Assembly: GCA_016926625.1 (NCBI GenBank)
Contig: JAFGOE010000045.1
Coordinates: forward strand, 1 to 45,071
Reading direction: 5' to 3'
Length of the DNA stretch: 45,071 nucleotides
From: Candidatus Zhuqueibacterota bacterium
Lineage (GTDB): Bacteria > Zhuqueibacterota > Zhuqueibacteria > Thermofontimicrobiales > Thiofontviventaceae
Shown: positions 11,622 to 20,983 of the stretch, piece by piece
How the letters are laid out: each line of letters opens with the position of its first letter
Numbering within the stretch: the stretch's first letter is position 1
Made by a program: the position numbers and the translations under genes
The notes under the pieces: model-generated
Told to the model about the DNA's origin: nothing
The model's input: only the letters and a program-made list of their open reading frames with translations
Databases searched by the model: none

Positions 11622-13581
11622 TTTTCGACCGGATCGATTCATAGGTGTTTTCGATTTCAGCCGATTCTTGATTGATTTGTTGAATCACAGAATTCGTGTC
11701 GTACTCCCCTCTAACCGCGATAAAATCTTCGCCCGCCTGTCCATCGATCCCAAATCCGATATGGGTCTTTGTATCAAATTCCCATTTAGCATCCTTTAAA
11801 ATTAAATTATTTATCTTCAAGGACGCGTCTTTCCATTTTTCAATTATTTGTAATAGAATATTTTTATCCTCTTCCCAAATGTTTTTACCTGTTTGCTTTT
11901 TATATAGCATACAATACCAATTCCATTCATCCTCGGCATATGTATCGTAAATTTTCTTTAATTCTTTATTCAAGCTCTCCAGAGAATCAACCTGGTCCTG
12001 ATGAAGTTTAGTGATCAGGTCGTTTAATCGATCTCTTCGACAGATCAAGCCACTCACGTCAAGCCACTCCTCACCCGTTTCATTGACCTGCTGTGTCGAC
12101 TTTAAACTTTCCTTCAGTGTGGAGGAATTGGCTCCTTGAATTCGTCTGATTAAAATCGATCCGAAATATCTGTCCAGGCCAAGATTAAAATGTTTAATAC
12201 ACGAATTAAGCAGTAGTCGTTTGATCCGCAATCCATTGTAAATAACAAATTCCTGCTTCTTATCCGATTTCTCCTGCAGCTCAGTTGCGATTTCTATCCC
12301 CTTCATCAGACGTAATGCAATGTAGGGTGAGAAGATATCATAGATAATCAAATCCAGTTTATCCACATTCTTACGCCGGTCCCGTTTACGCCATTTAATT
12401 TCATCTCTGTAGGTACCCACGGTAAAAATATTATATCCGGGGAACATAAACGATTTTCCTTCTTCCTCATTGATGTATGAAAACGGAAGGAATGTGCTAT
12501 CAAAATTCGTAAAATGTTTTCCCAGGACGACGGAGAACGCTCCGATACGGGACGGCCATAGCAGGTAGGAGAACGATCCGGTCTTACACCCTCGCTCCAT
12601 GATACCCTGGTGCACGGGGCCTAATTTATACATATGGTTCGACTGGTTTGTCCCGCTTCCGGCGTTATAGAATGAACAAAAATTAGCGATCAGCAGCGTC
12701 GAACGATGATGGGTAACCGTATAGGGTCCTCCGAAAACTGAACATATTTCAGAATGATACCCCTCTGAATTGGCAAAAAACAATGAATTTTCGGCACTAA
12801 ACTGTTTTCCTATCTTCGCCGCCTCGCCCACTAATGTCGACGATAACAGCGCACCAGCAGTGATACGAGCTCCTTTTTGAACTATGAAATTCTCAGCGAT
12901 CACATCATCCTCAATCAACGTGCTTGCCTCGAGTGAAGAGTCTATCGTTCCCTCCTTCAATGAGGTGACATTGATAATGTGAGCACCGGGTCCAATATTG
13001 ACGTTTACGATGAGTTTCGTATTTTGAATGACCACATCATCTCCGATTGTGCCATAGTCATCGGTCACTTTTGCTGAATAATCCGATGCAAGCTGGTCTA
13101 ACTTACGGATCAATGTGTTGTCATGTCGATAGAATACGCTGAGATAAGCGATTTGCGAGCTGGTTATACATGTTATCGGCAGTTGCCTGCCCCCTGCCTC
13201 ATTCAATACGTCGATGACGTGTCCGTTCCCGAAACTTGTTTTCCTGTCACATCGAATGTCTCCGACATTCCAGATTTTAACTCTGGATCCGATTTTTAAA
13301 TTTTTAAGTCGAACGTGTACATTATGAATTGAGCAACCGTCTCCGAGTTGTACGTTTTCTAATGTAGCATTCTTAATCCCGACTTCAGGCGTAGCACCGC
13401 GATCATCCATAGCTATCAATGTGCCGATTAATACCGTTCCTCTGAATTCAGTATGTGCGACTAATTCAGGATCAAACTGGCCGCTGATGTAAATTTTATT
13501 CCAGTCCTCAGCTTTGCATCCATTTCGCTTTAAAATCGTTATTGCTCGTTCATCTAATGGGGTTCGTTTAACATCTGCCAT
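11614..13581 (-). CDS. DUF4954 family protein with left-handed beta-helix N-terminus
   Basis: A 655-residue cytoplasmic protein without signal peptide. The N-terminal half is rich in hexapeptide-like turns of the type seen in left-handed beta-helix acyl- and nucleotidyltransferases (LENVQLGDGCSIHNVHV, GTIGDDVVIQN, NVNIGPGAHIINV, ASTLIEDDVIAENFIVQKG). A conserved central block has HHRSTLLIANFCSFYNAGSG and LLWPSRIGAFSVVLGKHF. The C-terminal third is helical. This matches what I recall of DUF4954 proteins in Bacteroidota and relatives; function is not established. AAGGAG lies seven bases before the ATG at 13581. It is convergent with nagB and lies downstream of ackA across 287 bases. A sugar-nucleotide or amino-sugar role is suggested only by fold and neighbours. 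Confidence 0.8.
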   Translation of the reverse strand: MADVKRTPLDERAITILKRNGCKAEDWNKIYISGQFDPELVAHTEFRGTVLIGTLIAMDDRGATPEVGIKNATLENVQLGDGCSIHNVHVRLKNLKIGSRVKIWNVGDIRCDRKTSFGNGHVIDVLNEAGGRQLPITCITSSQIAYLSVFYRHDNTLIRKLDQLASDYSAKVTDDYGTIGDDVVIQNTKLIVNVNIGPGAHIINVTSLKEGTIDSSLEASTLIEDDVIAENFIVQKGARITAGALLSSTLVGEAAKIGKQFSAENSLFFANSEGYHSEICSVFGGPYTVTHHRSTLLIANFCSFYNAGSGTNQSNHMYKLGPVHQGIMERGCKTGSFSYLLWPSRIGAFSVVLGKHFTNFDSTFLPFSYINEEEGKSFMFPGYNIFTVGTYRDEIKWRKRDRRKNVDKLDLIIYDIFSPYIALRLMKGIEIATELQEKSDKKQEFVIYNGLRIKRLLLNSCIKHFNLGLDRYFGSILIRRIQGANSSTLKESLKSTQQVNETGEEWLDVSGLICRRDRLNDLITKLHQDQVDSLESLNKELKKIYDTYAEDEWNWYCMLYKKQTGKNIWEEDKNILLQIIEKWKDASLKINNLILKDAKWEFDTKTHIGFGIDGQAGEDFIAVRGEYDTNSVIQQINQESAEIENTYESIRSKIE

Positions 13582-13868
13582 CGATATCTCCTTATTTGCT
13601 TTTTATTAAGGGTTGAAACGATCTTCTCGTTTCGTGTCATCGAAACTCCGACTCGCTTCGCCTGACCGGGTCACACCGGGCTGAATTAACGGGACTGAGT
13701 CACTGCTGTTCTGAATGTAATCGGATTAATTGATTTTTATCGTCAGAATGCAGGACTAATCCCTTAAAACCGTCGTAGAACATTCTTTTACGAAAACCGC
13801 TCCGGGAAACTTAGCTGCATCTCCATCTATAAAGCACGATGCGATATCTTAATAAAATTCCGCTGATT
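13582..13868. other. Intergenic spacer between ackA and DUF4954
   Basis: 287 bp. On the minus strand it runs from the ackA stop to the DUF4954 ribosome site. It holds a perfect 7-bp hairpin, GAAACGA/TCGTTTC (13615-13621 with 13627-13633), about 35 bases before the DUF4954 start, without a T-run, so it is a leader structure rather than a terminator. A 27-codon minus-strand frame at 13700-13783 is too short to call. The repeated ACCGGG near 13676-13690 is unexplained. Confidence 0.5.
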
Positions 13869-15071
13869 TTAATTACCTTTCGTCATGATATCATAGGTCT
13901 CCAACGCAATGGCGATCTCTTCATTGGTCGGAATGACCATGATTTTTATCTTCGAATCCGGACTGTTGATAAATCGTTCGTTCGAACCAGCTTCATCGTT
14001 TTTTTGATGATCCAGAGTAATACCTAACGCCGATATATTTGCGATAGTCCACTCACGCAAAATCGAGGCATTTTCACCGATACCACCGGTAAAGACGATA
14101 CCGTCGCAGCCATTCAACACGGCGAGGTAGGAACCGATATATTTCTTCAAACGATAGCAAAACATCTCCAGAGCCAGCCTCGCCCTCTCGTGGCCTGTTT
14201 CCGCTTTATTGACCAGATCTCTGACATCATTGGATATACCGGATATACCCAGAAGACCTGATCTCTTATTTGCGATCACATCAAGCTCCTCTGCCCGGTA
14301 ACCTTTTCTGATCAAATGGAAGACGATGGCCGGATCGAAATCGCCAGTCCTCGTTCCCATAATCAATCCCTCTAACGGAGTTAAACCCATGCTCGTATCG
14401 ACGGATTTACCATGCTCCACGGCGGTAATGGAGCAACCATTGCCCAGGTGACACGTTATTAATTTGACTTGTTCCATCGGTATATTGAGCAATTTCGCTG
14501 CGCGTCTCGCGACATAGAGATGTGAAGTCCCATGAAAGCCATATTTTCTTATCTTGAACTTTTGATAAAATTCATACGGAAGCGCATACATATACGCAAT
14601 CGGCGTGAGGGTCTGGTGGAACGCCGTATCGAAACAAGCGATATGGGGCACATTGGTCAGAAACTTCTTCGCAGCGCGTACACCGATCAGATTCGGAGGA
14701 TTGTGAAGAGGCGCCAGGTCAAAATATTCTTCGATAATCGTTTCAACCTGATCATCGATCAGTACGGACCCGGATATGGACTCCCCTCCATGCACGATAC
14801 GATGCCCGCAGGCGTCGATCTCATCGAGAGTCTGTATGATCGCGTGATCGTTCTGCGTTAATAGAGATTGAATTAATTCCAGTCCCTCTTCGTGATTCTT
14901 TATCGGCTGCTCAAATTTAACCTCACCGTTCGCGGATTCCTGTTTGATGATGGACGACTCTTCACCGATGCGCTGGATGATCCCGGCTGCTAAAGACGCA
15001 CACTCTGGCATTTCAAATAACTTATATTTGATGGACGAGCTTCCGGAGTTTAATACTAATATTTTCATCAT
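13869..15071 (-). CDS. ackA: Acetate kinase
   Basis: Reversibly transfers phosphate between acetyl phosphate and ADP, giving ATP and acetate; a cytoplasmic partner of Pta. The product is about 400 residues, normal for the family. Signatures include NSGSSSIKYKLF near the N-terminus (the adenosine/phosphate loop), HRIVHGG, FDTAFHQT, YGFHGTSH, CHLGNGCS and FTGGIGENA. I place the start at the ATG at 15071, with AAGGAAG 12 bases upstream; the adjacent ATG at 15068 is equally good for the family. The frame runs to 15098, but those extra residues lie upstream of the ribosome site. pta lies upstream on the same strand across a 153-bp spacer that may hold a second promoter. Confidence 0.97.
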   Translation of the reverse strand: MMKILVLNSGSSSIKYKLFEMPECASLAAGIIQRIGEESSIIKQESANGEVKFEQPIKNHEEGLELIQSLLTQNDHAIIQTLDEIDACGHRIVHGGESISGSVLIDDQVETIIEEYFDLAPLHNPPNLIGVRAAKKFLTNVPHIACFDTAFHQTLTPIAYMYALPYEFYQKFKIRKYGFHGTSHLYVARRAAKLLNIPMEQVKLITCHLGNGCSITAVEHGKSVDTSMGLTPLEGLIMGTRTGDFDPAIVFHLIRKGYRAEELDVIANKRSGLLGISGISNDVRDLVNKAETGHERARLALEMFCYRLKKYIGSYLAVLNGCDGIVFTGGIGENASILREWTIANISALGITLDHQKNDEAGSNERFINSPDSKIKIMVIPTNEEIAIALETYDIMTKGN

Positions 15072-15224
15072 AAAGATCGCCGACTTCCTTTGTTTCAAAA
15101 TTAGTATGACTGTAATATGAATCGAAATCGTATGTATATTATTCTAATCAGAGTTAAAACATTTTGCCTATATGAGACAAGATCATGAAATAGGATCATT
15201 CAATATTCATAGATAATGTTAAAT

Positions 15225-16214
15225 TTAATTCTGGGCCTGAACAACGGTGATTGTCGCCACGGACACAATATCATCGACAGAGGCGCCACGTGACAGGTCG
15301 TTGACGGGCCGATTGAATCCCTGAAGTATAGGACCGTATGCACTGGCCCCTCCGATATATTGCGCTAATTTATACCCGATGTTACCGGAATTAAGATCAG
15401 GGAAAATCAGAACATTAGCCCTGCCTGCGACCTCGCTCTCCTTTACCTTCTTAGCCGCTACCCGAGGGATAATGGCGGAATCGAGCTGCAATTCACCATC
15501 AAATTTGAAATCAGGGCATTTTGCGCGAGCCATTTCCACGGCCTGAGTTATTTTTTCAATCGATGAATGATAAGCAGAACCTTTGGTCGAGAAAGAGAGA
15601 AAAGCGATGACAGGATCCAGATCCAGCAACTGTTTTGCATTGCGTGCTGAATCGATGGCAATGTCAGCTAATTCAGATGCATTCGGTTCAATATTCACCG
15701 CGCAATCAGCGAAGATAAAGATTTTTTCAGTTTCTTCGAAAAACCTGGGGACCACAATAATGAAAAAACTCGATGGACTGCTGATTCCTTCGCGATAGCC
15801 AATCGTCAACGAGGCATATTGAATCACCGCTGCCGTGGTGGATGTCACACCGGCTACCATGCCTGATGCATCGCCCATTTTTACCATCATACCCGCATAT
15901 GAAACGGCTCGCTTCATCATCTTCTGAGCGATGCCAATCTTGGTGTCCCGTGTCCTGGCATAATTTTCAACATATCGCTCTATATTGACATCATCACTCA
16001 TCTGATCGATGATTTTTATGCCGTTCAGTGAAACAGCGTGATCCAGGGCAATCGAGAAGATCTCATCTTCTTTACCAATCAGAATCGGACGGGCAATTTG
16101 TTCATCGACAAGCCGCCTGGCAGCTTTAATTATCCGCTCCTCTGTTCCTTCAGGGAAAACGATCGTCTGAGGATCAGATTTGGCTTTCGCGATCAAAAGG
16201 TTCAATGGCTCCAA
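15225..16214 (-). CDS. pta: Phosphate acetyltransferase (short, Pta domain only)
   Basis: Exchanges CoA and phosphate between acetyl-CoA and acetyl phosphate; works with AckA for substrate-level ATP formation or acetate activation. 329 residues, the compact class without the N-terminal DRTGG/P-loop domain. Clear family blocks are VFPEGTEERI, GMVAGVTSTT, VVPRFFEETE, ADCAVNIEPN, LSFSTKGSA and NVLIFPDLNSGNIGYKLAQY. The start codon is TTG at 16214, decided by a strong AGGAGG five bases upstream; no in-frame ATG exists above it. The pta-then-ackA order is the common bacterial operon order. Confidence 0.96.
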   Translation of the reverse strand: MEPLNLLIAKAKSDPQTIVFPEGTEERIIKAARRLVDEQIARPILIGKEDEIFSIALDHAVSLNGIKIIDQMSDDVNIERYVENYARTRDTKIGIAQKMMKRAVSYAGMMVKMGDASGMVAGVTSTTAAVIQYASLTIGYREGISSPSSFFIIVVPRFFEETEKIFIFADCAVNIEPNASELADIAIDSARNAKQLLDLDPVIAFLSFSTKGSAYHSSIEKITQAVEMARAKCPDFKFDGELQLDSAIIPRVAAKKVKESEVAGRANVLIFPDLNSGNIGYKLAQYIGGASAYGPILQGFNRPVNDLSRGASVDDIVSVATITVVQAQN

Positions 16215-16616
16215 AGCTACCTCCTTTGTAAATATTTGTTCAATAGTTCAGAAGGGTATTGTATCAGCTCTTACCGAATCGTTCAATATCTATCACAAGA
16301 CAGCCTCCTAATTTATGGAATGTCAAGCAGTATCGATCCGAACAACGACCTGTTTTTGCGATGTAAGCAATGTTCGATGCGACGCCAGCGCTTCGCGTCA
16401 TCAACTGCATAGCATAACGTAGACTGCCAAAGGCTCACGCCGTAAACAATTTATGTTTCCAGGGGCTGTATCAAGAATGCACTCACTCAAGATTATACGT
16501 TACATTATAGAAATTTGCTAAAATAAAAAACGATATCAGATGGACATCGATCATTTTAATTACTTAAGATACAGTCCTTTATTCACACTTTATAAAGACT
16601 GGAAGACTCAAAAATA
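16215..16616. other. 402-bp non-coding region between rpe and pta
   Basis: On the minus strand this lies between the rpe stop and the pta start. The first 40 bases upstream of pta hold its ribosome site, and a promoter for pta-ackA is expected here. I see a short GACGC/GCGTC hairpin at 16381-16399 and a bulged AGTC-TTTAT hairpin at 16573-16600 just past the rpe stop, neither with a T-run. No tRNA, convincing ORF or long repeat is visible. Confidence 0.5.
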
Positions 16617-17279
16617 TCAGACTCCTTGCACGGATTGTCTCAATTTATCGATCGCGACCGAAATATCATCTTGACCAAAGATCGAGGTCCCCGCGACCAG
16701 CACATTGGCACCAGCCTTGACTATCAGCGGCGCTGTATTGACATCCACGCCGCCATCAACCTCAATGTCGATATATTTCCCGGTTTTATCGGCCATCTCT
16801 CTCACTGTTTTTATTTTTTCCAGCGTGCGGTGAATAAATGTCTGTCCCCCAAATCCCGGATTGACCGACATCAGCAGGATCAGATCAATTTCATGTATCA
16901 TCGAATCAAGCAGAGAGGCTGAGGTGCCCGGGTTTAATGTAATTCCGGTATTCGCACCGTGCTGTTTTATCAATCCTATCGTTCGGTGGATATGGCGAAT
17001 CGCCTCGATATGAACCGTAATGTTCGTCGCGCCGGCTTCTATAAATGCAGGAATCAGATGGTCAGGTTCGAACACCATCAGATGGACGTCGAGTGGTAAC
17101 GATGTCATCTTTCTCAGTGCACGGACGATGATCGGCCCGAAGGTTAAATTGGGTACATATTGACCATCCATCACATCAACATGTATCCAATCGGCTCCGG
17201 ATGCCTCAGCTTCCCTGATCTGTGTTTCGAGTCGGGTAAAATCAGCTGCGAGTATCGATGGGGCTATTTTTATCATCAT
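16617..17279 (-). CDS. rpe: Ribulose-phosphate 3-epimerase
   Basis: Interconverts ribulose-5-phosphate and xylulose-5-phosphate in the pentose phosphate pathway; cytoplasmic TIM barrel of about 220 residues. Family signatures are KIAPSILAADF, WIHVDVMDGQYVPNLTFGP, DVHLMVFEP, MSVNPGFGGQTF and EVDGGVDVNTAP, with the metal-binding His and Asp residues present. I chose the ATG at 17279, which has GAGG seven bases upstream inside the 3' end of the PASTA gene. The longest frame would start at a TTG (17285) overlapping the PASTA stop. It is the last gene of the radA-to-rpe run. Confidence 0.95.
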   Translation of the reverse strand: MMIKIAPSILAADFTRLETQIREAEASGADWIHVDVMDGQYVPNLTFGPIIVRALRKMTSLPLDVHLMVFEPDHLIPAFIEAGATNITVHIEAIRHIHRTIGLIKQHGANTGITLNPGTSASLLDSMIHEIDLILLMSVNPGFGGQTFIHRTLEKIKTVREMADKTGKYIDIEVDGGVDVNTAPLIVKAGANVLVAGTSIFGQDDISVAIDKLRQSVQGV

Positions 17280-17281
17280 TC

Positions 17282-18049
17282 TCAATCCTCAGAGGTGGGT
17301 AATTTACTGACCACAACATGAATTGCCTGCCCTCGATTTACCTCTGTGTTGGGTGCGATCGATTGCGAAATTATTGTCTCGGGCAGCAACTGGTCAGCCA
17401 TCTCGTACCGTACATCTCCCAATACGAGGCCGGCCTGCTGTAACACTTTATTCGCATCGTTCAAGCTGCGTCCGACTAAATATGGAACGATGAAATTATC
17501 GGGAAATCTACCTAAACTGACCACGATATCAATCGGTTCGCCGATTTTCACCTCACTACCAGCCAAAATCGATTGATCAGATACGACTCCATTTAAATAA
17601 TGATCCGAATGCTCATAATGGATATTACGTAATTCCAATTTCACACGATTGATCTCAAAGATCGCATTCTGTTCCGACAGACCGATTAGTCGCGGGATTT
17701 CAACCGTCGGTTCACCCTTGCTCACGATTACGTAGATACGCCGCCCTTTTTTAACCTGGGTGAAGGCTTGCGGATTTTGCGAAATCACAATACCTGCTCT
17801 GTAATTTTCATCGAACTTTTTCGCAGATTCAACAATCTCTAAATCGTTCTGCTCCATTAAGGTACGTGCACCTTCATACGTCATCTCAACGACATTCGGA
17901 ACTTCGACAGCCTGACCGTGCCTGGTGTAAATCGGCATGATGATTTCGTTAAATATTAAAAAAAGAATTAAAAACAGTAAAATGGGAACAAGGATATATT
18001 TTGATACTTCCCAATTGAAGAGTTGAAAAATATTACGTATCAAACTCAT
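17282..18049 (-). CDS. Membrane-anchored triple-PASTA-domain protein without a kinase domain
   Basis: A short cytoplasmic tail, one membrane helix (ILVPILLFLILFLIFNEIIM) and then three extracytoplasmic PASTA repeats. Each starts with a hydrophobic-P motif: VEVPNVVEMTYEGA, VEIPRLIGLSEQNA and FIVPYLVGRSLNDA. PASTA domains bind peptidoglycan or muropeptides in Ser/Thr kinases and penicillin-binding proteins. There is no kinase or transpeptidase domain, and the rsmB stop is just upstream, so nothing is missing by truncation here. About 255 residues from the ATG at 18049, chosen because AGGA lies eight bases upstream; ATGs at 18055 and 18067 are also in frame. In many Gram-positive genomes the fmt-rsmB-rpe neighbourhood carries a PASTA kinase. 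Confidence 0.9.
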   Translation of the reverse strand: MSLIRNIFQLFNWEVSKYILVPILLFLILFLIFNEIIMPIYTRHGQAVEVPNVVEMTYEGARTLMEQNDLEIVESAKKFDENYRAGIVISQNPQAFTQVKKGRRIYVIVSKGEPTVEIPRLIGLSEQNAIFEINRVKLELRNIHYEHSDHYLNGVVSDQSILAGSEVKIGEPIDIVVSLGRFPDNFIVPYLVGRSLNDANKVLQQAGLVLGDVRYEMADQLLPETIISQSIAPNTEVNRGQAIHVVVSKLPTSED

Positions 18050-18086
18050 TTTCATTTTCCTTCTCATTCATGATGTAATTTTAAAT

Positions 18087-19433
18087 TCAAGTGACTTTCA
18101 GTAGCTTGACTGAAAATGTGCCATCTATATCGTGTTTGTGCGGTAACGTTTTTATGAAGCAATGATTAACAATGAACTCTTCAGGTATTACTTGAGGATC
18201 AGGTGGTGAAATTTGGAACTCAGGATGTTTATTTAAAAATCTTTCTATGACTCCCTCATTCTCATCTCGTTCAATCGTACAGGTGCTGTACACCAATGTT
18301 CCTTCGGTTCGTATCAGTCCTGCTGCATTTTCCAATATCCGATATTGCAAATTTGATAATCCAAATAGCTGTTTTTCTTTCCTCTGCAGTCTGAGGTCGC
18401 TTCGTTTTGAGAGAACACCTAAACCCGAGCAAGGCGCATCGACCAGGACTTTATCGAAACCAACTCCCCGGAAATAGGTTGCATCGCTACAGATCAGCCT
18501 TATGTTCTTCAAACTCAGGCGAGTGCTATTCTCTCGGATCATTTTTAAACGTTTATAATAAAGATCAACCGCATAGATGTCGCTCCTGTTCTCTAACTCT
18601 GCAATATACGTTGTCTTTCCTCCGGGTGCCGCACACAGATCAAGTAAAGCTTCTTCCGGTTTCGGATCGATTAATCGAGCGACCAACCCGGCACTTTCAT
18701 CCTGAACAGTAAAATACCCTTCCAAAAAGTAATAATAACGCGTTAAATCCGGAAGCCTGTGCAGACGAATAAAGTCGTTAAGATACAATCCAGGTTCACA
18801 ATCGACACCGTCTGCTCTTAACATTTCTAAAAATGAATCTCGATCGATCTTTAACGAGTTGATTCGTATCGATGTTACCGGACTCCTATTATTATAGGAG
18901 CAAAGGGCCTTTGTTTCTTCCTCTCCGTATCGATCGACCCAGCGATCGATCATCCATTCCGGATGAGCATAGTTTATCGAAATTGCCTGTTTGAGCGGTA
19001 ATTCGCTGATGGTTGCTTCTAATGATTCTCTTTCTCGGATGAAAGTCCGTAATATCGCATTGACTACATTTCCCCAGTAACGCCCGGACGATTTCTTCGT
19101 CAACCTCACCGCCTCATTTACGATCGCGTAGTCAGGAACTTTGTCCAACCTGAGCAATTGATAGACCGAGACTTCCAGAGCGATTAACACTCGTGACGGA
19201 ATCTTACCCAAATTGCCCAGATAGAGCTGTTTCAAAATCCAGTCTATTTTAATCCGCCATCTCAACGTTCCATTGATCAGTTCGTTTGCCAATCGTTTAT
19301 CAACATCAGATAGATGAACTCGGGCGAAGTGCCCCATCATGATATGATCAATCAGACCGCCATCGCGATCAAATTGATACAATACTTTGACCGATAGTTC
19401 TCTGGCGGTTATTATTCGCTTTTCATCATGCAT
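18087..19433 (-). CDS. rsmB: 16S rRNA cytosine-967 C5-methyltransferase (RsmB/Sun)
   Basis: Methylates a cytosine of 16S rRNA using S-adenosylmethionine. 448 residues: an N-terminal NusB-like RNA-binding domain (about 1-135) and a Rossmann methyltransferase domain. Motif I DLCAAPGGKT is at residues 265-274, the motif IV cysteine is Cys335 in DAPCSG and the motif VI cysteine is Cys385 in YSTCTIERDENE, the paired cysteines expected of RNA m5C enzymes. The ATG is at 19433. It lies 106 bases after the fmt stop, a gap that could hold a weak internal promoter, and before the PASTA gene. Confidence 0.94.
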   Translation of the reverse strand: MHDEKRIITARELSVKVLYQFDRDGGLIDHIMMGHFARVHLSDVDKRLANELINGTLRWRIKIDWILKQLYLGNLGKIPSRVLIALEVSVYQLLRLDKVPDYAIVNEAVRLTKKSSGRYWGNVVNAILRTFIRERESLEATISELPLKQAISINYAHPEWMIDRWVDRYGEEETKALCSYNNRSPVTSIRINSLKIDRDSFLEMLRADGVDCEPGLYLNDFIRLHRLPDLTRYYYFLEGYFTVQDESAGLVARLIDPKPEEALLDLCAAPGGKTTYIAELENRSDIYAVDLYYKRLKMIRENSTRLSLKNIRLICSDATYFRGVGFDKVLVDAPCSGLGVLSKRSDLRLQRKEKQLFGLSNLQYRILENAAGLIRTEGTLVYSTCTIERDENEGVIERFLNKHPEFQISPPDPQVIPEEFIVNHCFIKTLPHKHDIDGTFSVKLLKVT

Positions 19434-19539
19434 TATAAATCAATCAAGATAAATAAACTGGTTTAAGAACCGATCGTCTGCTGCTTTACTGATTAATGTC
19501 ATTATTTTTTACATATTATCATTATTTTCAGATCTGCAG

Positions 19540-20475
19540 TTAATTCAAGATAGATCCGACATCGACATGTCTTCCTCGAAGGAACTCAGATATGCTCATC
19601 CTGCAGCGTGATTGTGCCTGAATTTCTTCGATTGAAATCACGCCGTCCCCGGCAGCAACCAGTAATTTTCCTTTCCTGTCGATAAAAACAATTTTACCGG
19701 GTGTGTCCTCCGGCCTCAGTTGAAATGAATGATCAATCTTCGCATGGCATATCTTAAGTTCTTCATTATTTAAAAGACTAAATGCGCGAGGATAAGGGGA
19801 AAGACCTCTGATCAGATTGTAGATCGATCGTACATCTTTACTCCAATCGATGTGACATACCTCCTTGGTGATTTTTGGAGCGAGCGTGGCGTTTCCCTGT
19901 TGCTTCACCGGTTCGACCTCACCCCGTTCGATCAAATCAACTGTTTTCATTAACAGGTCAGCCCCGATATCGCACATTTTCTCATGCAATTCGCCTGCTG
20001 TTTCGTTTTCACCGATAGGAACTTGAGTCGTCAGAATGACATCACCGGTATCCACTGCCTTTTTTATGTAAAACGTCGTCAATCCTGTCTCGCTTTCACC
20101 ATTGATAATCGCCCAGTTCAGCGGCGCTGCACCCCTGTATTTGGGCAATATCGACCCATGTAAATTTATCGTTCCTTTAGGGGGAATGCTGAAGACTGCT
20201 TCCGGCAGTATGCGAAAGGCGACGACTACAAACAGATCCGCATGAAACGCTTTCAGCTCCTCGATAAAGGACTGTTCGCTCAAATCGGCCGGCGTCAGTA
20301 CGGGTACCCCCTGCTGCATCGCAAAGTTCTTCACAGGCGTCGGCATTAAACGCAGTCCCCTCCCTACTCGCTTATCCGGGCCGGTTACAACGGCGAGCAC
20401 CTCATGTGCACTATCCAATAATATCTCGAGACTGGGAATCGCAAACTCAGGCGTCCCCATAAATATGATTCTCAT
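19540..20475 (-). CDS. fmt: Methionyl-tRNA formyltransferase
   Basis: Adds a formyl group from 10-formyl-tetrahydrofolate to initiator Met-tRNA. 311 residues, the usual size. Visible: the N-terminal MRIIFMGTPEFA, the folate/catalytic block NLHGSILPKYRGAAPLNWA containing the Asn and His of the active site, KAVDTGD with the catalytic Asp, and a C-terminal OB-like domain starting near residue 205. Its ATG overlaps the def stop by four bases (ATGA), so the formylating and deformylating enzymes are translationally coupled, the usual bacterial pairing. Confidence 0.97.
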   Translation of the reverse strand: MRIIFMGTPEFAIPSLEILLDSAHEVLAVVTGPDKRVGRGLRLMPTPVKNFAMQQGVPVLTPADLSEQSFIEELKAFHADLFVVVAFRILPEAVFSIPPKGTINLHGSILPKYRGAAPLNWAIINGESETGLTTFYIKKAVDTGDVILTTQVPIGENETAGELHEKMCDIGADLLMKTVDLIERGEVEPVKQQGNATLAPKITKEVCHIDWSKDVRSIYNLIRGLSPYPRAFSLLNNEELKICHAKIDHSFQLRPEDTPGKIVFIDRKGKLLVAAGDGVISIEEIQAQSRCRMSISEFLRGRHVDVGSILN

Positions 20476-20981
20476 AGATACTGTGATTCCTCTTCCGCAA
20501 TCTGTTTGAGCTTCTTCTGGAGTAATTTTCGTTTCATTGGACCGATACGATCGATGAACAATACGCCATTCAAGTGGTCGATTTCGTGTTGAAACACGCG
20601 TGCCTCCAAACCATCGATCTCTCTGTCGTAATTATTGCCGTTTATATCCTGGTATCTGACGCGAATGGTCTCTGGCCGTATCACATCCTCTCGAATATCT
20701 GGTATGGAAAGGCAGCCTTCTTCAACCGTACTCTCACCTTTCGTGTCAACGATTTGAGGATTGATGATCGCTGTAGGCTCGCCCCCGTCGTTTATTAAAC
20801 TCATGTCAATTACAAAAAATGACTGCGATACCGCTACCTGCGGTGCAGCCAAACCGATACCGCCATCTTCTCGCATGGTCACGAACATCTGTTCCGTTAG
20901 TGAATGTATGCCATCTGATTGGATATCCACAGGCTTTGCTTTCATCCTGAGTATCGGGTTACCATATTTAATAATTCTCAT
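20472..20981 (-). CDS. def: Peptide deformylase
   Basis: Metal-dependent removal of the N-formyl group from nascent proteins. 169 residues with all three family motifs: GIGLAAPQV (41-49), EEGCLSIP (88-95, Cys90 as metal ligand) and QHEIDHLNG (131-139, His132, Glu133, His136). The type I length and the LRMKAKPV N-terminus are normal. It starts two bases after yajC and overlaps fmt by four bases, within the radA-tgt-yajC-def-fmt run. Confidence 0.97.
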   Translation of the reverse strand: MRIIKYGNPILRMKAKPVDIQSDGIHSLTEQMFVTMREDGGIGLAAPQVAVSQSFFVIDMSLINDGGEPTAIINPQIVDTKGESTVEEGCLSIPDIREDVIRPETIRVRYQDINGNNYDREIDGLEARVFQHEIDHLNGVLFIDRIGPMKRKLLQKKLKQIAEEESQYL

Positions 20982-20983
20982 TA

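Noticed and set aside
13700-13783. 27-codon minus-strand ORF with protein-like composition between ackA and DUF4954
   Set aside because: Too short, no ribosome site and no recognisable family; chance cannot be excluded.
16381-16399. GACGC/GCGTC hairpin in the rpe-pta spacer as a terminator
   Set aside because: Only five base pairs and no T-run on either strand.
17279-17285. Four-base overlap of rpe with the PASTA gene
   Set aside because: That start would be TTG; the ATG six bases later has proper GAGG spacing, leaving a two-base gap instead.
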